The notes under the pieces: model-generated | Seen by the model: the letters and a program-made list of their open reading frames with translations, nothing else | Told to the model about the DNA's origin: nothing | The model's database searches: none | In this document: positions 50,809 through 57,985 of the stretch, piece after piece | Layout of the letters: each line of letters opens with the position of its first letter | How positions within the stretch are numbered: the first letter of the stretch is position 1 | Translations under genes and position numbers: made by a program | Origin: Cupriavidus taiwanensis | GTDB lineage: Bacteria; Pseudomonadota; Gammaproteobacteria; Burkholderiales; Burkholderiaceae | Assembly (NCBI RefSeq): GCF_900249755.1 | Contig: NZ_LT976854.1 | Span: forward strand, 746,574 to 810,573 | Direction: 5' to 3' | DNA length: 64,000 nt

Positions 50809-51642
50809 TCACGTAGCGTCGTGAAAGATGATGCCGAGCGTGTAGCGCTGTCCGGCATGCAGCCGGCTCACGCCATGGCGCAGGTTGACGCGATAGCTGC
50901 CGCGGCTGCCCTGCACCGGCCGCTGGCTGACCGCGAACACCACGGCATCGCCCTGGCGCAGCGCCACCACCTCGGCGCGCGACTGCATGCGCGGGCGCTG
51001 CTCGGTCAGCACGAACTCGCCGCCGGTGAAGTCGCGGCCGGGTTCGCAGAGCAGGATCGCGACCTGCAGCGGGAACACATGCTCGCCGTACAGGTCCTGG
51101 TGCAGGCAGTTGTAGTCGCCCGGGCCGTAGCGCAGCAGCAGGGGCGTTGGCCGCAACTGGCCGGCGTGGTGGCAGCGCGCGATGAAGTCCTGGTGCGCGG
51201 CAGGATAACGGATGTCGCTGCCCATGGCGGCGTTCCAGCGGTTGGCCACCGGCACCACGTGCGGGTAGAGCGCCGTGCGCAGTGCGGCGACCAGGCCGGG
51301 CAGGGGATAGCGGAAGTACTTGTATTCGCCCTGGCCGAAGCCGTGCCGGCGCATCTCGATGCGAGAGCGGTACAGCGCGTCGTTGCCATAGCCGGCCGCG
51401 AGCGCGTCGCATTCTTCGGTCGACAACAGGCCGGGAATCGCCGCACAGCCGTAGTCGTCAAGATCGCGCGCGACGGCAGCCCAGTCGATGCCATCGACCC
51501 GGGTGGCCACGTCCGCGTCATGCCGGCGCTGCACGGCCGCGACACTTGCCCGCGGAACCGGCCGGCGCGGTCCTGCGACGGCTATCTCCGGCTGCTGAAT
51601 CTGGCTGGTGCCCACTGCAAATCTCCTGTCTTGTGCTTGCAT
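50809..51642 (-). CDS. 2-Oxoglutarate/Fe(II)-dependent oxygenase, co-transcribed with ada
   Basis: A 277-residue dioxygenase with the jelly-roll fold. The iron motif H-x-D is in YNCLHQDLYGEHVFPLQ (near 185), and the distal His is followed by the 2OG-binding Arg region in YRVNLRHGVSRL near the C-terminus. FTGGEFVLTEQRP is typical of prolyl-4-hydroxylase-like oxygenases. Its gene sits 8 bases before ada, in a context often seen for alkylation-repair oxygenases, so a role in alkylation response is inferred. The substrate might be nucleic acid or protein. The start at 51642 has only a weak ribosome-binding site. Confidence 0.87.
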   Translation of the reverse strand: MQAQDRRFAVGTSQIQQPEIAVAGPRRPVPRASVAAVQRRHDADVATRVDGIDWAAVARDLDDYGCAAIPGLLSTEECDALAAGYGNDALYRSRIEMRRHGFGQGEYKYFRYPLPGLVAALRTALYPHVVPVANRWNAAMGSDIRYPAAHQDFIARCHHAGQLRPTPLLLRYGPGDYNCLHQDLYGEHVFPLQVAILLCEPGRDFTGGEFVLTEQRPRMQSRAEVVALRQGDAVVFAVSQRPVQGSRGSYRVNLRHGVSRLHAGQRYTLGIIFHDAT

Positions 51643-51726
51643 GGTGCCAACTTTAGGGCGAGCGCGTGCGCGCCACACTCCGGGTCTTGCTTTTGAATTC
51701 TGCCGCCGTTCGTTGCGAGGCGCGCC

Positions 51727-51770
51727 TTGACAAGACAGATCTGTCTACTAATAATGAGACAGACCTGTAT
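51727..51770 (+). promoter_or_regulatory. Promoter with two TetR-type operators before the NTF2-like gene
   Basis: TTGACA (51727-51732) and AATAAT (51750-51755) form a sigma70-type promoter with 17-base spacing. Between them lies the perfect 14-base palindrome AGACAGATCTGTCT (51733-51746). A second copy with two mismatches, AGACAGACCTGTAT, follows at 51757-51770. The same sequence occurs in the promoter of the TetR gene at about 56.76 kb, which marks it as that repressor's target. Confidence 0.75.
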
Positions 51771-51815
51771 CATTTCTCTTCCCGGCTTGAACGCCTGTCC
51801 CGCAAAGGAGCCCGT

Positions 51816-52295
51816 ATGTCCGCAACCGTTGAAACCCGTCCGCCGCTGCCCCCGTTTACCCGCGAAACCGCCATCGCCAAGGTCCGCGCCGCCGAGGACG
51901 GCTGGAACAGCCGCGACCCGGCGCGCGTGGCGCTGGCCTATACCGTCGACAGCGCATGGCGCAACCGCGCCGAGTTCGTCAACGGCCGCGCCGATATCGT
52001 CGCGTTCCTGCAGCGCAAGTGGCAGAAGGAACTGGACTACCGGCTGATCAAGGAGCTATGGGTGCACGAAGCCAACCGCATCGCGGTGCGCTTTGCCTAT
52101 GAATGGCACGACGATTCCGGCAACTGGTACCGGTCGTACGGCAACGAGAACTGGGAGTTCGATGACGCGGGGCTGATGCGCAAGCGCTTTGCCTGCATCA
52201 ACGATGCGCCGATCCGGGCGGAGGAGCGCAAGTTCCACTGGCCGCTGGGCCGGCGTCCGGACGGGCATCCGGGGTTGAGTGAGTTGGGGTTGTGA
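51816..52295 (+). CDS. NTF2-like protein (DUF1348 family)
   Basis: A 159-residue SnoaL/NTF2-fold protein of the DUF1348 group. It has VRAAEDGWNSRDPARVALAYTVDSAWRNR, FVNGRADIVAFLQRKWQKELDYRLIKELW and the ending RKFHWPLGRRPDGHPGLSELGL, nearly constant in this family. An AAAGGAG site precedes the ATG at 51816. Function is not established; some relatives respond to electrophile stress. Two operator copies in its promoter suggest tight repression by the TetR protein encoded at 56847. Confidence 0.9.
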   Translation: MSATVETRPPLPPFTRETAIAKVRAAEDGWNSRDPARVALAYTVDSAWRNRAEFVNGRADIVAFLQRKWQKELDYRLIKELWVHEANRIAVRFAYEWHDDSGNWYRSYGNENWEFDDAGLMRKRFACINDAPIRAEERKFHWPLGRRPDGHPGLSELGL

Positions 52296-52340
52296 TGCGG
52301 GGACGGACGGTGAAGTAAAACTTGTCGGTGTGCCAGGGCC

Positions 52341-52388
52341 TGCCCTCTCCCCCGGCCCCTCTCCCGCGCGCGAGAGAGGGGAGAAAAC
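52341..52388. terminator. REP-like GC hairpin, probable bidirectional terminator
   Basis: CCCCTCTC (52356-52363) and GAGAGGGG (52374-52381) pair as a perfect 8-bp stem around a GC-rich loop, preceded by another CCCTCTCC and followed by AGAAAA. It lies between the converging NTF2-like and dipeptidase genes. Similar pyrimidine/purine hairpins are common dispersed repeats in GC-rich proteobacteria and often serve as terminators. Confidence 0.55.
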
Positions 52389-52411
52389 CATCGGGGTTTG
52401 GAGGATCCTGC

Positions 52412-54184
52412 TTACTGCATCTTGTCCAGGTTCCCGATCCGCACCAGCATCTCGGTGAACATCTGCATGTCGAGGTTGAGGTCGGCCACTTCCTTGTACT
52501 CGCGCGCGTTGTGCGCGGTGTACTTCTTGCCCGGCATGGCCGGCCCGAAGTTGATGGCGTTGGGCATCAGCTTGGCGGTGGTGCTGCCGGCGGTGGCGAC
52601 CGGCTTGGCTTCCAGCCCGGTGGTATCGCCGAAGATGTTCAGCAGCGTCGACAGCCACGCGCCTTTCGGATCGCGCGCCATCCAGTTGCCCTGGTCGTAC
52701 TTGATCTCGACCGGCCCATGGGTGGCGGCCCAGCCGAAAATGCGCTTGGTGATCTTGCCGCCCAGTTCGTCCGGCGTGCGCCCGCGCGGCATGCGCACGT
52801 TGGTGACCACATCGACGTATTCGCCGCGCTCGCGCACCAGCGTGGGGGACATGGTCAGCGGGCCCATGAACGGGTCGCGGTAGGCCACGTCCATGCGGTT
52901 GCCCAGGTAGTCCAGGCCGTACAGGTCGTTGAGGTAGCGCACCGCGTTCAGGTAGTGGTTCTCGGCAAAGCGCACGCCGCTGGCCTGCAGGAACAGCGCC
53001 AGCCGCGGCAGCGGGTTCACGCCTTCTTCCGGTCGCGAGCCGTGCGCCGAGGCACCGGTCACCTTGACTTCGACGTCGTTGCCGGCGCGCTTCACGTCGA
53101 TCGAGAACTTGCCGCGCGGCGCGTAGCGGCGCAGGAATTCCGCGCGCGCCTGTTCAAGCGCGGCAGCCACTGCCGCGGGGTCGCCGCCGGCGATGCGCGC
53201 CGTGGCGGTCTCGGGGATGGCGTTGGCCGAGGCCGCGCCGCGCATCGCGACAATGGCCGGGCCCTTGCCGTTGGCCTGGCTGGGTGCGCGCTTGTCGTCG
53301 GCCGCCTTGATGCCGAACGAGACCGTCAGCGTGCCCGAGCCTTTCTCGGCCACCACGGCCGGATACTTGCTGTCGAGCACCACGTTGTACTCGGGCAGCG
53401 TGGTGTGCTGGCGGTAGTACTTCATGCCGTCGCCGCCGGTTTCCTCGGTGGTTTCGATCATCAGCCGGATGCTGCGCTCGAGCGGCACGCCGCTTTCCTT
53501 GACGGTCTTCATCGCGTACAGGACCGCGGCGATCGAGCCCTTGTCGTCGATGGTGCCGCGCCCGTACAGCAGGTCGCCGATGCGCGTGATCCGGAACGGG
53601 TCGAGCCTGGTGCCGTCGTCCAGCACCCATTCCTCGGCCACGGCCGGCACCACGTCGGCATGGGTCAGGATGCCGAAGGTGTCCTTGCCGCCGCCGGGCA
53701 GCGTCACTTCGAAGACCCGGTTGTCGACATTGCGATAGGCCAGCCCGAATTCGCGCGCCATGCCTTCGATCATCTTGCCGAACTCGATGATGGCGGGGTT
53801 CTCGTGCTGCGCGATCTTTTCGTCGCGCACGGTGCGCAACGCCACCATCTTGCCGAGCACGTCGATGGCGGCGGTCTCGTTGCGCAGCCGGTTGTAAACC
53901 CCGAGCAGCCGGGCGACATTGACCAGGTTGTCGCCTGACAGCGGCGCTTTGGACTGCCACGCCGCCACCGCCGGCGCGACCAGCGGCTCGGCCCTGGCCG
54001 CCGCCGCCATGAACGCCGGCAAGTCGGACTGGGCCGCCCTGGCCACGGCCGGGCTGTTGCCGGTCAGGGCTTCCAGCGCCGGTTTCTTCAGCGTCTGGGC
54101 GTGCCCGGGAAGGGCCAGCGCGAGCGCTAGCGCCAGCAGGGGTGCCCACCGATAGCGGTACGGCAGGCGGCAAGGTCGGGTCAT
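52412..54184 (-). CDS. Exported M20-family dipeptidase (PepV-like)
   Basis: A 590-residue metallopeptidase. The first 29 residues are a signal peptide (PLLALALALALPGHA), so it acts in the periplasm or outside. The M20 zinc motifs are clear: ILTHADVVP with the first His/Asp, GRGTIDDKGS with the bridging Asp, and IETTEETGGDGMKYY with the general base Glu and ligand Glu. ASAHGSRPEEG lies in the dimerisation/lid domain, and a late His is in YTAHNAREYKE. The size fits PepV/carnosinase-type dipeptidases, which cleave short peptides. The start ATG at 54184 was chosen because the signal peptide begins there. Confidence 0.92.
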   Translation of the reverse strand: MTRPCRLPYRYRWAPLLALALALALPGHAQTLKKPALEALTGNSPAVARAAQSDLPAFMAAAARAEPLVAPAVAAWQSKAPLSGDNLVNVARLLGVYNRLRNETAAIDVLGKMVALRTVRDEKIAQHENPAIIEFGKMIEGMAREFGLAYRNVDNRVFEVTLPGGGKDTFGILTHADVVPAVAEEWVLDDGTRLDPFRITRIGDLLYGRGTIDDKGSIAAVLYAMKTVKESGVPLERSIRLMIETTEETGGDGMKYYRQHTTLPEYNVVLDSKYPAVVAEKGSGTLTVSFGIKAADDKRAPSQANGKGPAIVAMRGAASANAIPETATARIAGGDPAAVAAALEQARAEFLRRYAPRGKFSIDVKRAGNDVEVKVTGASAHGSRPEEGVNPLPRLALFLQASGVRFAENHYLNAVRYLNDLYGLDYLGNRMDVAYRDPFMGPLTMSPTLVRERGEYVDVVTNVRMPRGRTPDELGGKITKRIFGWAATHGPVEIKYDQGNWMARDPKGAWLSTLLNIFGDTTGLEAKPVATAGSTTAKLMPNAINFGPAMPGKKYTAHNAREYKEVADLNLDMQMFTEMLVRIGNLDKMQ

Positions 54185-54292
54185 TGCAGAGGAAGGGAGT
54201 CCGATGGGGATGCCGCATGATAGGGCACTCTGCCGGGTTTTCCCGAAAAAAAATGCTTTTTCGTCCGCGCGGGCGGGACGACGTCCGGGCCC

Positions 54293-54330
54293 ATAGCGTG
54301 GTCTATGCGGCAATCATAGTCTTTGGCAAT
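54293..54330 (+). promoter_or_regulatory. OxyR-like site before the peroxiredoxin-glutaredoxin gene
   Basis: ATAG (54293), CTAT (54303), ATAG (54316) and CAAT (54327) lie at offsets 0, 10, 23 and 34. The OxyR consensus expects ATAG/CTAT elements at 0, 11, 23 and 34, so three of four are in register. The block overlaps or abuts a possible -35 element TTGGCA (54323-54328), the usual place for OxyR activation. Confidence 0.5.
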
Positions 54331-54440
54331 CAACGTCGTTGAGACGATGAATTGTACAAATCACTTCCCGGTCGACAGAATGGGGCCTTCGCTGCAACCC
54401 GCAGCCGAAACCAACCCGATCCAGAACCAGGAGTGAACTG

Positions 54441-55172
54441 ATGCTGCAATCCCGCGAAGGCCAACGCGTCCCCAATGTCGCTTTCCGTGTCCGTGAAGAC
54501 AACGAGTGGAAGACCGTCACCACCGGCGAGCTGTTCGACGGCAAGACCGTGGTGGTGTTCTCGCTGCCGGGCGCGTTCACGCCGACCTGTTCCTCGACCC
54601 ACCTGCCGCGCTACAACGAGCTGGCGCCGGTGTTCGCCCGGCACGGCGTTGACGACATCCTGTGCGTGTCGGTGAACGACACCTTCGTGATGAACGAGTG
54701 GGCCAAGGACCAGGAATCCGCAAACATCACCATGATCCCCGATGGCAACGGCGAATTCACCGAAGGCATGGGCATGCTGGTGGACAAGGCCGACCTGGGC
54801 TTCGGCAAGCGCAGCTGGCGCTATGCGATGCTGGTCAGGGACGGCGTGGTGCAGAAGATGTTCATCGAGCCGGAAGAGCCGGGCGACCCGTTCAAGGTGT
54901 CCGACGCCGACACCATGCTGGCCTACATCGCCCCCGGCGCGCGCAAGCCTGACCAGGTGGTGGTGTTCTCCAAGGTCGGCTGCTCGTTCTGCGCCAAGGC
55001 CAAGCAGCTGCTGGACGACAACGGCTTCGACTACATCGACGTGCCGCTCGACAACAAGGTCCGCGGCAAGGTGCTGGGCGCCGTGTCGGGCGAGATGACC
55101 GCACCGCAGGTCTTTATCAACGGCAAGCTGATCGGCGGCGCCGAAGCGCTGCAGCAGTACCTGGCCAGCTAA
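54441..55172 (+). CDS. Hybrid peroxiredoxin-glutaredoxin
   Basis: A 243-residue fusion that reduces hydroperoxides with glutathione. The N-terminal Prx5-type peroxiredoxin (about 4-165) has the peroxidatic cysteine C50 in GAFTPTCSSTHLPRY. The C-terminal glutaredoxin (about 172-243) has C181-S-F-C184 and the cis-proline in TAPQVFINGKLIGG. The fusion makes an independent glutaredoxin unnecessary. The OxyR-like site upstream and the flavoprotein gene 167 bases downstream support a role in peroxide defence. Confidence 0.96.
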   Translation: MLQSREGQRVPNVAFRVREDNEWKTVTTGELFDGKTVVVFSLPGAFTPTCSSTHLPRYNELAPVFARHGVDDILCVSVNDTFVMNEWAKDQESANITMIPDGNGEFTEGMGMLVDKADLGFGKRSWRYAMLVRDGVVQKMFIEPEEPGDPFKVSDADTMLAYIAPGARKPDQVVVFSKVGCSFCAKAKQLLDDNGFDYIDVPLDNKVRGKVLGAVSGEMTAPQVFINGKLIGGAEALQQYLAS

Positions 55173-55189
55173 GCCGCCCTCAGCGGCTT
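55171..55189 (+). terminator. Hairpin at the end of the peroxiredoxin-glutaredoxin gene
   Basis: AAGCCGC-CCTCA-GCGGCTT forms a perfect 7-bp stem starting at the stop codon. Only a weak T-rich tail (TTCCGTTC) follows, so it may attenuate rather than end transcription into the flavoprotein gene. Confidence 0.45.
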
Positions 55190-55339
55190 CCGTTCAGCCG
55201 CTTCCCATTGTTGCCCCAACCCACGGGGCCGGCAGTCGCCGGACCCGATGGCGCCGCCTTGCCCGAACCGCGCCGGGCAGCGCCATCCAGCCCGCTGATT
55301 GCCCCAGCCTGACGCTTAGAACACAAAGGAACCACCGCC

Positions 55340-56740
55340 ATGACCACCATCCAGACCGACGTCGCCGTGATCGGCGCGGGCACCGCCGGCCTTGCCGCCT
55401 ACCGCGCCGCGATTGCGGCGGGCAAGCGCGCCGTGATCATCGAGGGCGGCCCCTACGGCACCACCTGTGCCCGCGTGGGCTGCATGCCGTCCAAGCTGCT
55501 GATCGCCGCCGCCGAGGCCGCGCATGAGGCGCGCCACACCGCGCCGTTCGGCGTCCATGTCGACGGCCAGATCCGCATCGACGGCCGCGAGGTGATGGCG
55601 CGCGTGCGCAGCGAGCGCGACCGCTTCGTCGGCTTCGTGGTGCGCGGCGTCGAGAACATCGCGCCGGCCGACCGCATTCGCGGCCATGCCCGCTTTATCG
55701 ACACCACCACGCTGGACGTGGACGGGCACACCACCGTGCGCGCCAGCCGCGTGGTCATCGCCACCGGGTCTGCGCCGGTGCTTCCCGCGCCGTTCCGCGT
55801 GTTCGGCGACCGCCTGATCGTCAATGACGATGTGTTCGCGTGGCAGGACCTGCCCGGCAGCGTGGTGGTGTTCGGGCCCGGCGTGATCGGGCTGGAGCTG
55901 GGCCAGGCGCTGTCGCGGCTGGGCGTGCGGGTGCGCGTGTTCGGCGTCAGCGGCTCGCTCGGGCCGCTGACCGACCCGGTGATTCGCGCCGACGCGGCCC
56001 GCAACTTCAACCAGGAGTTCTATCTCGATCCCGACGCCAAGGTGACCGACATGGGCCGCGATGGCGACCAGGTGGTGGTGACCTACCTCGACCGCGAAGG
56101 CCGCAGCGTGACCGAGCGCTTCGACTACGCGCTGGCCGCCACCGGGCGCGCGCCCAATGTGCGCGGCCTGGGCCTGGAGAACACCGGCCTGGCGCTGGAT
56201 GCGCGCGGCGTGCCGCTGTTCGACGCGCGGACGCTGCAGTGCGGCAACGCGCCGGTCTTTATCGCCGGCGATGCCAACAACATCCTGCCGCTGCTGCACG
56301 AGGCCGCCGACGAAGGCAAGGCCGCCGGCGAGAACGCCGCCAGCTATCCGCAGGTCAGGCCGCTGGCGCGCCGCGCGCCGATCGCGGTGGTGTTCACCGA
56401 CCCGCAGATCGCGATGGTCGGCCAGCGCTACGCAGACCTGGCGGCGCGCGGGGAAGACACCTTCGTGACCGGCGCGGTCAGCTTCGAAGACCAGGGCCGC
56501 AGCCGCGTCATGCTGAAGAACCGGGGGCTGATGCATGTCTATGCCGACAAGGCCACGGGCCGCTTCCTGGGCGCCGAATGGACCGGCCCGCGGGCCGAGC
56601 ATATCGCTCACCTGCTGGCATGGTCGTACCAGCAGGGGCTGACCATCGCGCAGATGCTGACGATGCCGTTCTACCACCCGGTGGTGGAAGAAGGCCTGCG
56701 CACCGCGCTGCGCGATGCGGCCGCCAGGCTCGAAGGCTGA
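55340..56740 (+). CDS. Pyridine nucleotide-disulfide oxidoreductase (dihydrolipoamide dehydrogenase-like)
   Basis: A 466-residue class I flavoprotein disulfide reductase. FAD binds through VIGAGTAGLAAYRAA. The redox disulfide is C43-A-R-V-G-C48, and NAD(P) binds through VFGPGVIGLELGQALSRLG. FIAGDANN is the second FAD site, and the C-terminal PFYHPVVEEGL supplies the His-Glu base. It is annotated in relatives as dihydrolipoyl dehydrogenase, but no 2-oxoacid dehydrogenase genes are nearby. Position after the peroxiredoxin-glutaredoxin gene suggests reduction of glutathione or another thiol instead. Confidence 0.93.
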   Translation: MTTIQTDVAVIGAGTAGLAAYRAAIAAGKRAVIIEGGPYGTTCARVGCMPSKLLIAAAEAAHEARHTAPFGVHVDGQIRIDGREVMARVRSERDRFVGFVVRGVENIAPADRIRGHARFIDTTTLDVDGHTTVRASRVVIATGSAPVLPAPFRVFGDRLIVNDDVFAWQDLPGSVVVFGPGVIGLELGQALSRLGVRVRVFGVSGSLGPLTDPVIRADAARNFNQEFYLDPDAKVTDMGRDGDQVVVTYLDREGRSVTERFDYALAATGRAPNVRGLGLENTGLALDARGVPLFDARTLQCGNAPVFIAGDANNILPLLHEAADEGKAAGENAASYPQVRPLARRAPIAVVFTDPQIAMVGQRYADLAARGEDTFVTGAVSFEDQGRSRVMLKNRGLMHVYADKATGRFLGAEWTGPRAEHIAHLLAWSYQQGLTIAQMLTMPFYHPVVEEGLRTALRDAAARLEG

Positions 56741-56751
56741 AGTCGCGGCGA

Positions 56752-56780
56752 TTGCTAGACAGGTCTGTCTGTCATAGTAT
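56752..56780 (+). promoter_or_regulatory. Promoter and operator of the TetR gene
   Basis: TTGCTA (56752-56757) and TAGTAT (56775-56780) are spaced by 17 bases. The palindrome AGACAGGTCTGTCT (56757-56770) sits between them and differs by one base from the perfect operator before the NTF2-like gene at 51.73 kb. This supports autorepression and a shared regulon. Confidence 0.7.
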
Positions 56781-56846
56781 CGAGACACAGGCCGGGGCAG
56801 CGCGCCGCGCCGCCCCGGCCGTTCTTGCCACCCACGCTTGCACACA

Positions 56847-57395
56847 ATGGCCACGCCTTCCGCCCGCGACCGCATCCTCGACACCGCTGCCCGCCTGTTC
56901 TACCAGGAGGGCTATCGCGCCACCGGCATCGACCGGATCATTGCCGAATCCGGCGTGGCCAAGATGTCGCTCTACCGTCATTTCCCCTCCAAGAACGCGC
57001 TGATCGCGGCGTTCCTGGCGCGCCGGCATGACGAGTGGATGGCGTGGTTCCGCCAGGACGTGGAAGCCCGCCTGGCCGAGCGGCCTCACCTCGACGTGAT
57101 CGCCGACACGCTGGCCGACTGGTTCATCCGCGACTTCCGCGGCTGCGCCTTCATCAACGTGGTGGCCGAGGCGGGCGGCGACGACGAGGCGACACAGCAG
57201 GCCGTGGCCCACAAGGTCGAACTGGAGGCCTTCATTGCCGGGATCGCGGCTCGCCTGGGCCTGAGCGCGCCCCAGGCGGTGGCGGCGGAAGCGATGCTGT
57301 GCATCGAGGGCATGATCGTGCGCTACCAGATGCAGCCAGATCGCGCGGTGATCGACGCGGGCAGGCGGTTGCTTGGCCGCCTGCAGGGCCCATGA
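56847..57395 (+). CDS. TetR-family regulator, repressor of itself and the NTF2-like gene
   Basis: A 182-residue TetR/AcrR protein. The helix-turn-helix covers about 5-50 (ARDRILDTAARLFYQEGYRATGIDRIIAESGVAKMSLYRHFPSK). The C-terminal domain contains a cysteine in FRGCAFINVVAE (near 102), a pattern seen in electrophile-sensing TetR proteins such as NemR relatives. Its promoter contains AGACAGGTCTGTCT, found also before the NTF2-like gene 5 kb away. ATG 56847 was chosen; a TTG at 56838 is possible. Neither has a strong ribosome-binding site. Confidence 0.93.
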   Translation: MATPSARDRILDTAARLFYQEGYRATGIDRIIAESGVAKMSLYRHFPSKNALIAAFLARRHDEWMAWFRQDVEARLAERPHLDVIADTLADWFIRDFRGCAFINVVAEAGGDDEATQQAVAHKVELEAFIAGIAARLGLSAPQAVAAEAMLCIEGMIVRYQMQPDRAVIDAGRRLLGRLQGP

Positions 57396-57408
57396 CGGAA
57401 TGTCCGGC

Positions 57409-57747
57409 CTAGCGCCTGGGCAGCATCCGGCGCGAAGCCGCATAGTCGCGCAGCGCCTCATTCATCAGCGTTTGCCAGCCGCTGCCGGTTGCCTTGTAGG
57501 CCGCCAGGACGTCGGGGTCAATGCGTAGCGTCTGATTGACCTTGCGCTCACTGACCGGTTTGGCCGGCCTGCCACGGCGTTTGGTCAGGGCGTCGGCTTT
57601 GTCCTTGCCGAGTACCTCGCGCGCAGGCCGCATCTCCTTGATCTGCCCGGTCGGCAACGATACCGCATCGCTGTCTTCTGCAATGCCGCGCGCGATAGCG
57701 GTGTCCTCTGCGGGGGTGGGGCGGATGAGGTCAGGTTTCCTGTTCAT
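57409..57747 (-). CDS. BrnA-like antitoxin without a neighbouring BrnT
   Basis: A 112-residue protein. The last 50 residues match the BrnA ribbon-helix-helix antitoxin: KPVSERKVNQTLRIDPDVLAAYKATGSGWQTLMNEALRDYAASR. BrnA normally follows a brnT toxin gene and binds their common promoter. Here the 235 bases upstream on the same strand are AT-rich, and in the stretch read (57741-57940) no BrnT-like frame was found. It may be a solitary regulator or the remnant of a toxin-antitoxin pair. It converges with the TetR gene, the two stops being 13 bases apart. Confidence 0.85.
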   Translation of the reverse strand: MNRKPDLIRPTPAEDTAIARGIAEDSDAVSLPTGQIKEMRPAREVLGKDKADALTKRRGRPAKPVSERKVNQTLRIDPDVLAAYKATGSGWQTLMNEALRDYAASRRMLPRR

Positions 57748-57892
57748 AGCGGCACGAGATGTCGATGCACTATTTAAATGCTACAGCATAAAAATACGGC
57801 TGAACCGCTATGCAGCGGGAATCGATCCGCCCGCGGACGACAATCTTCCGAAATCTGCTCGCTATGTATCGCTTCTAACACATTCACGCTAC

Positions 57893-57936
57893 AATTCTGA
57901 TGTAATCACGAATCATTCCTATTCGTAATCAGAATT
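57893..57936. promoter_or_regulatory. Nested inverted repeats/Fur-like box before siderophore receptor
   Basis: An outer pair AATTCTGAT (57893-57901) / ATCAGAATT (57928-57936) encloses an inner pair ACGAAT (57908-57913) / ATTCGT (57921-57926). The inner 19 bases have the AAT-CATT-ATT spacing of a Fur box. The element lies 50 bases before the TonB receptor start in the AT-rich spacer shared with the BrnA-like gene. Confidence 0.55.
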
Positions 57937-57985
57937 TTCCACTTGTGATGCCGCTTCCGGCATCGCCACCTCCGATCCCTGAGTG

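Noticed and set aside
54246..54260. CGGG-TTTT-CCCG followed by an A-run before the peroxiredoxin gene as a terminator
   Set aside because: On the plus strand A's rather than T's follow the stem, and on the minus strand the T's precede the stem, so the polarity is wrong for an intrinsic terminator.
57748..57940. A hidden brnT toxin gene before the BrnA-like gene
   Set aside because: Reading the minus strand of this stretch gave no frame with BrnT features (the W-D-E-x-K-x3-N-x3-H-x-V/I-x-F pattern) and several stops.
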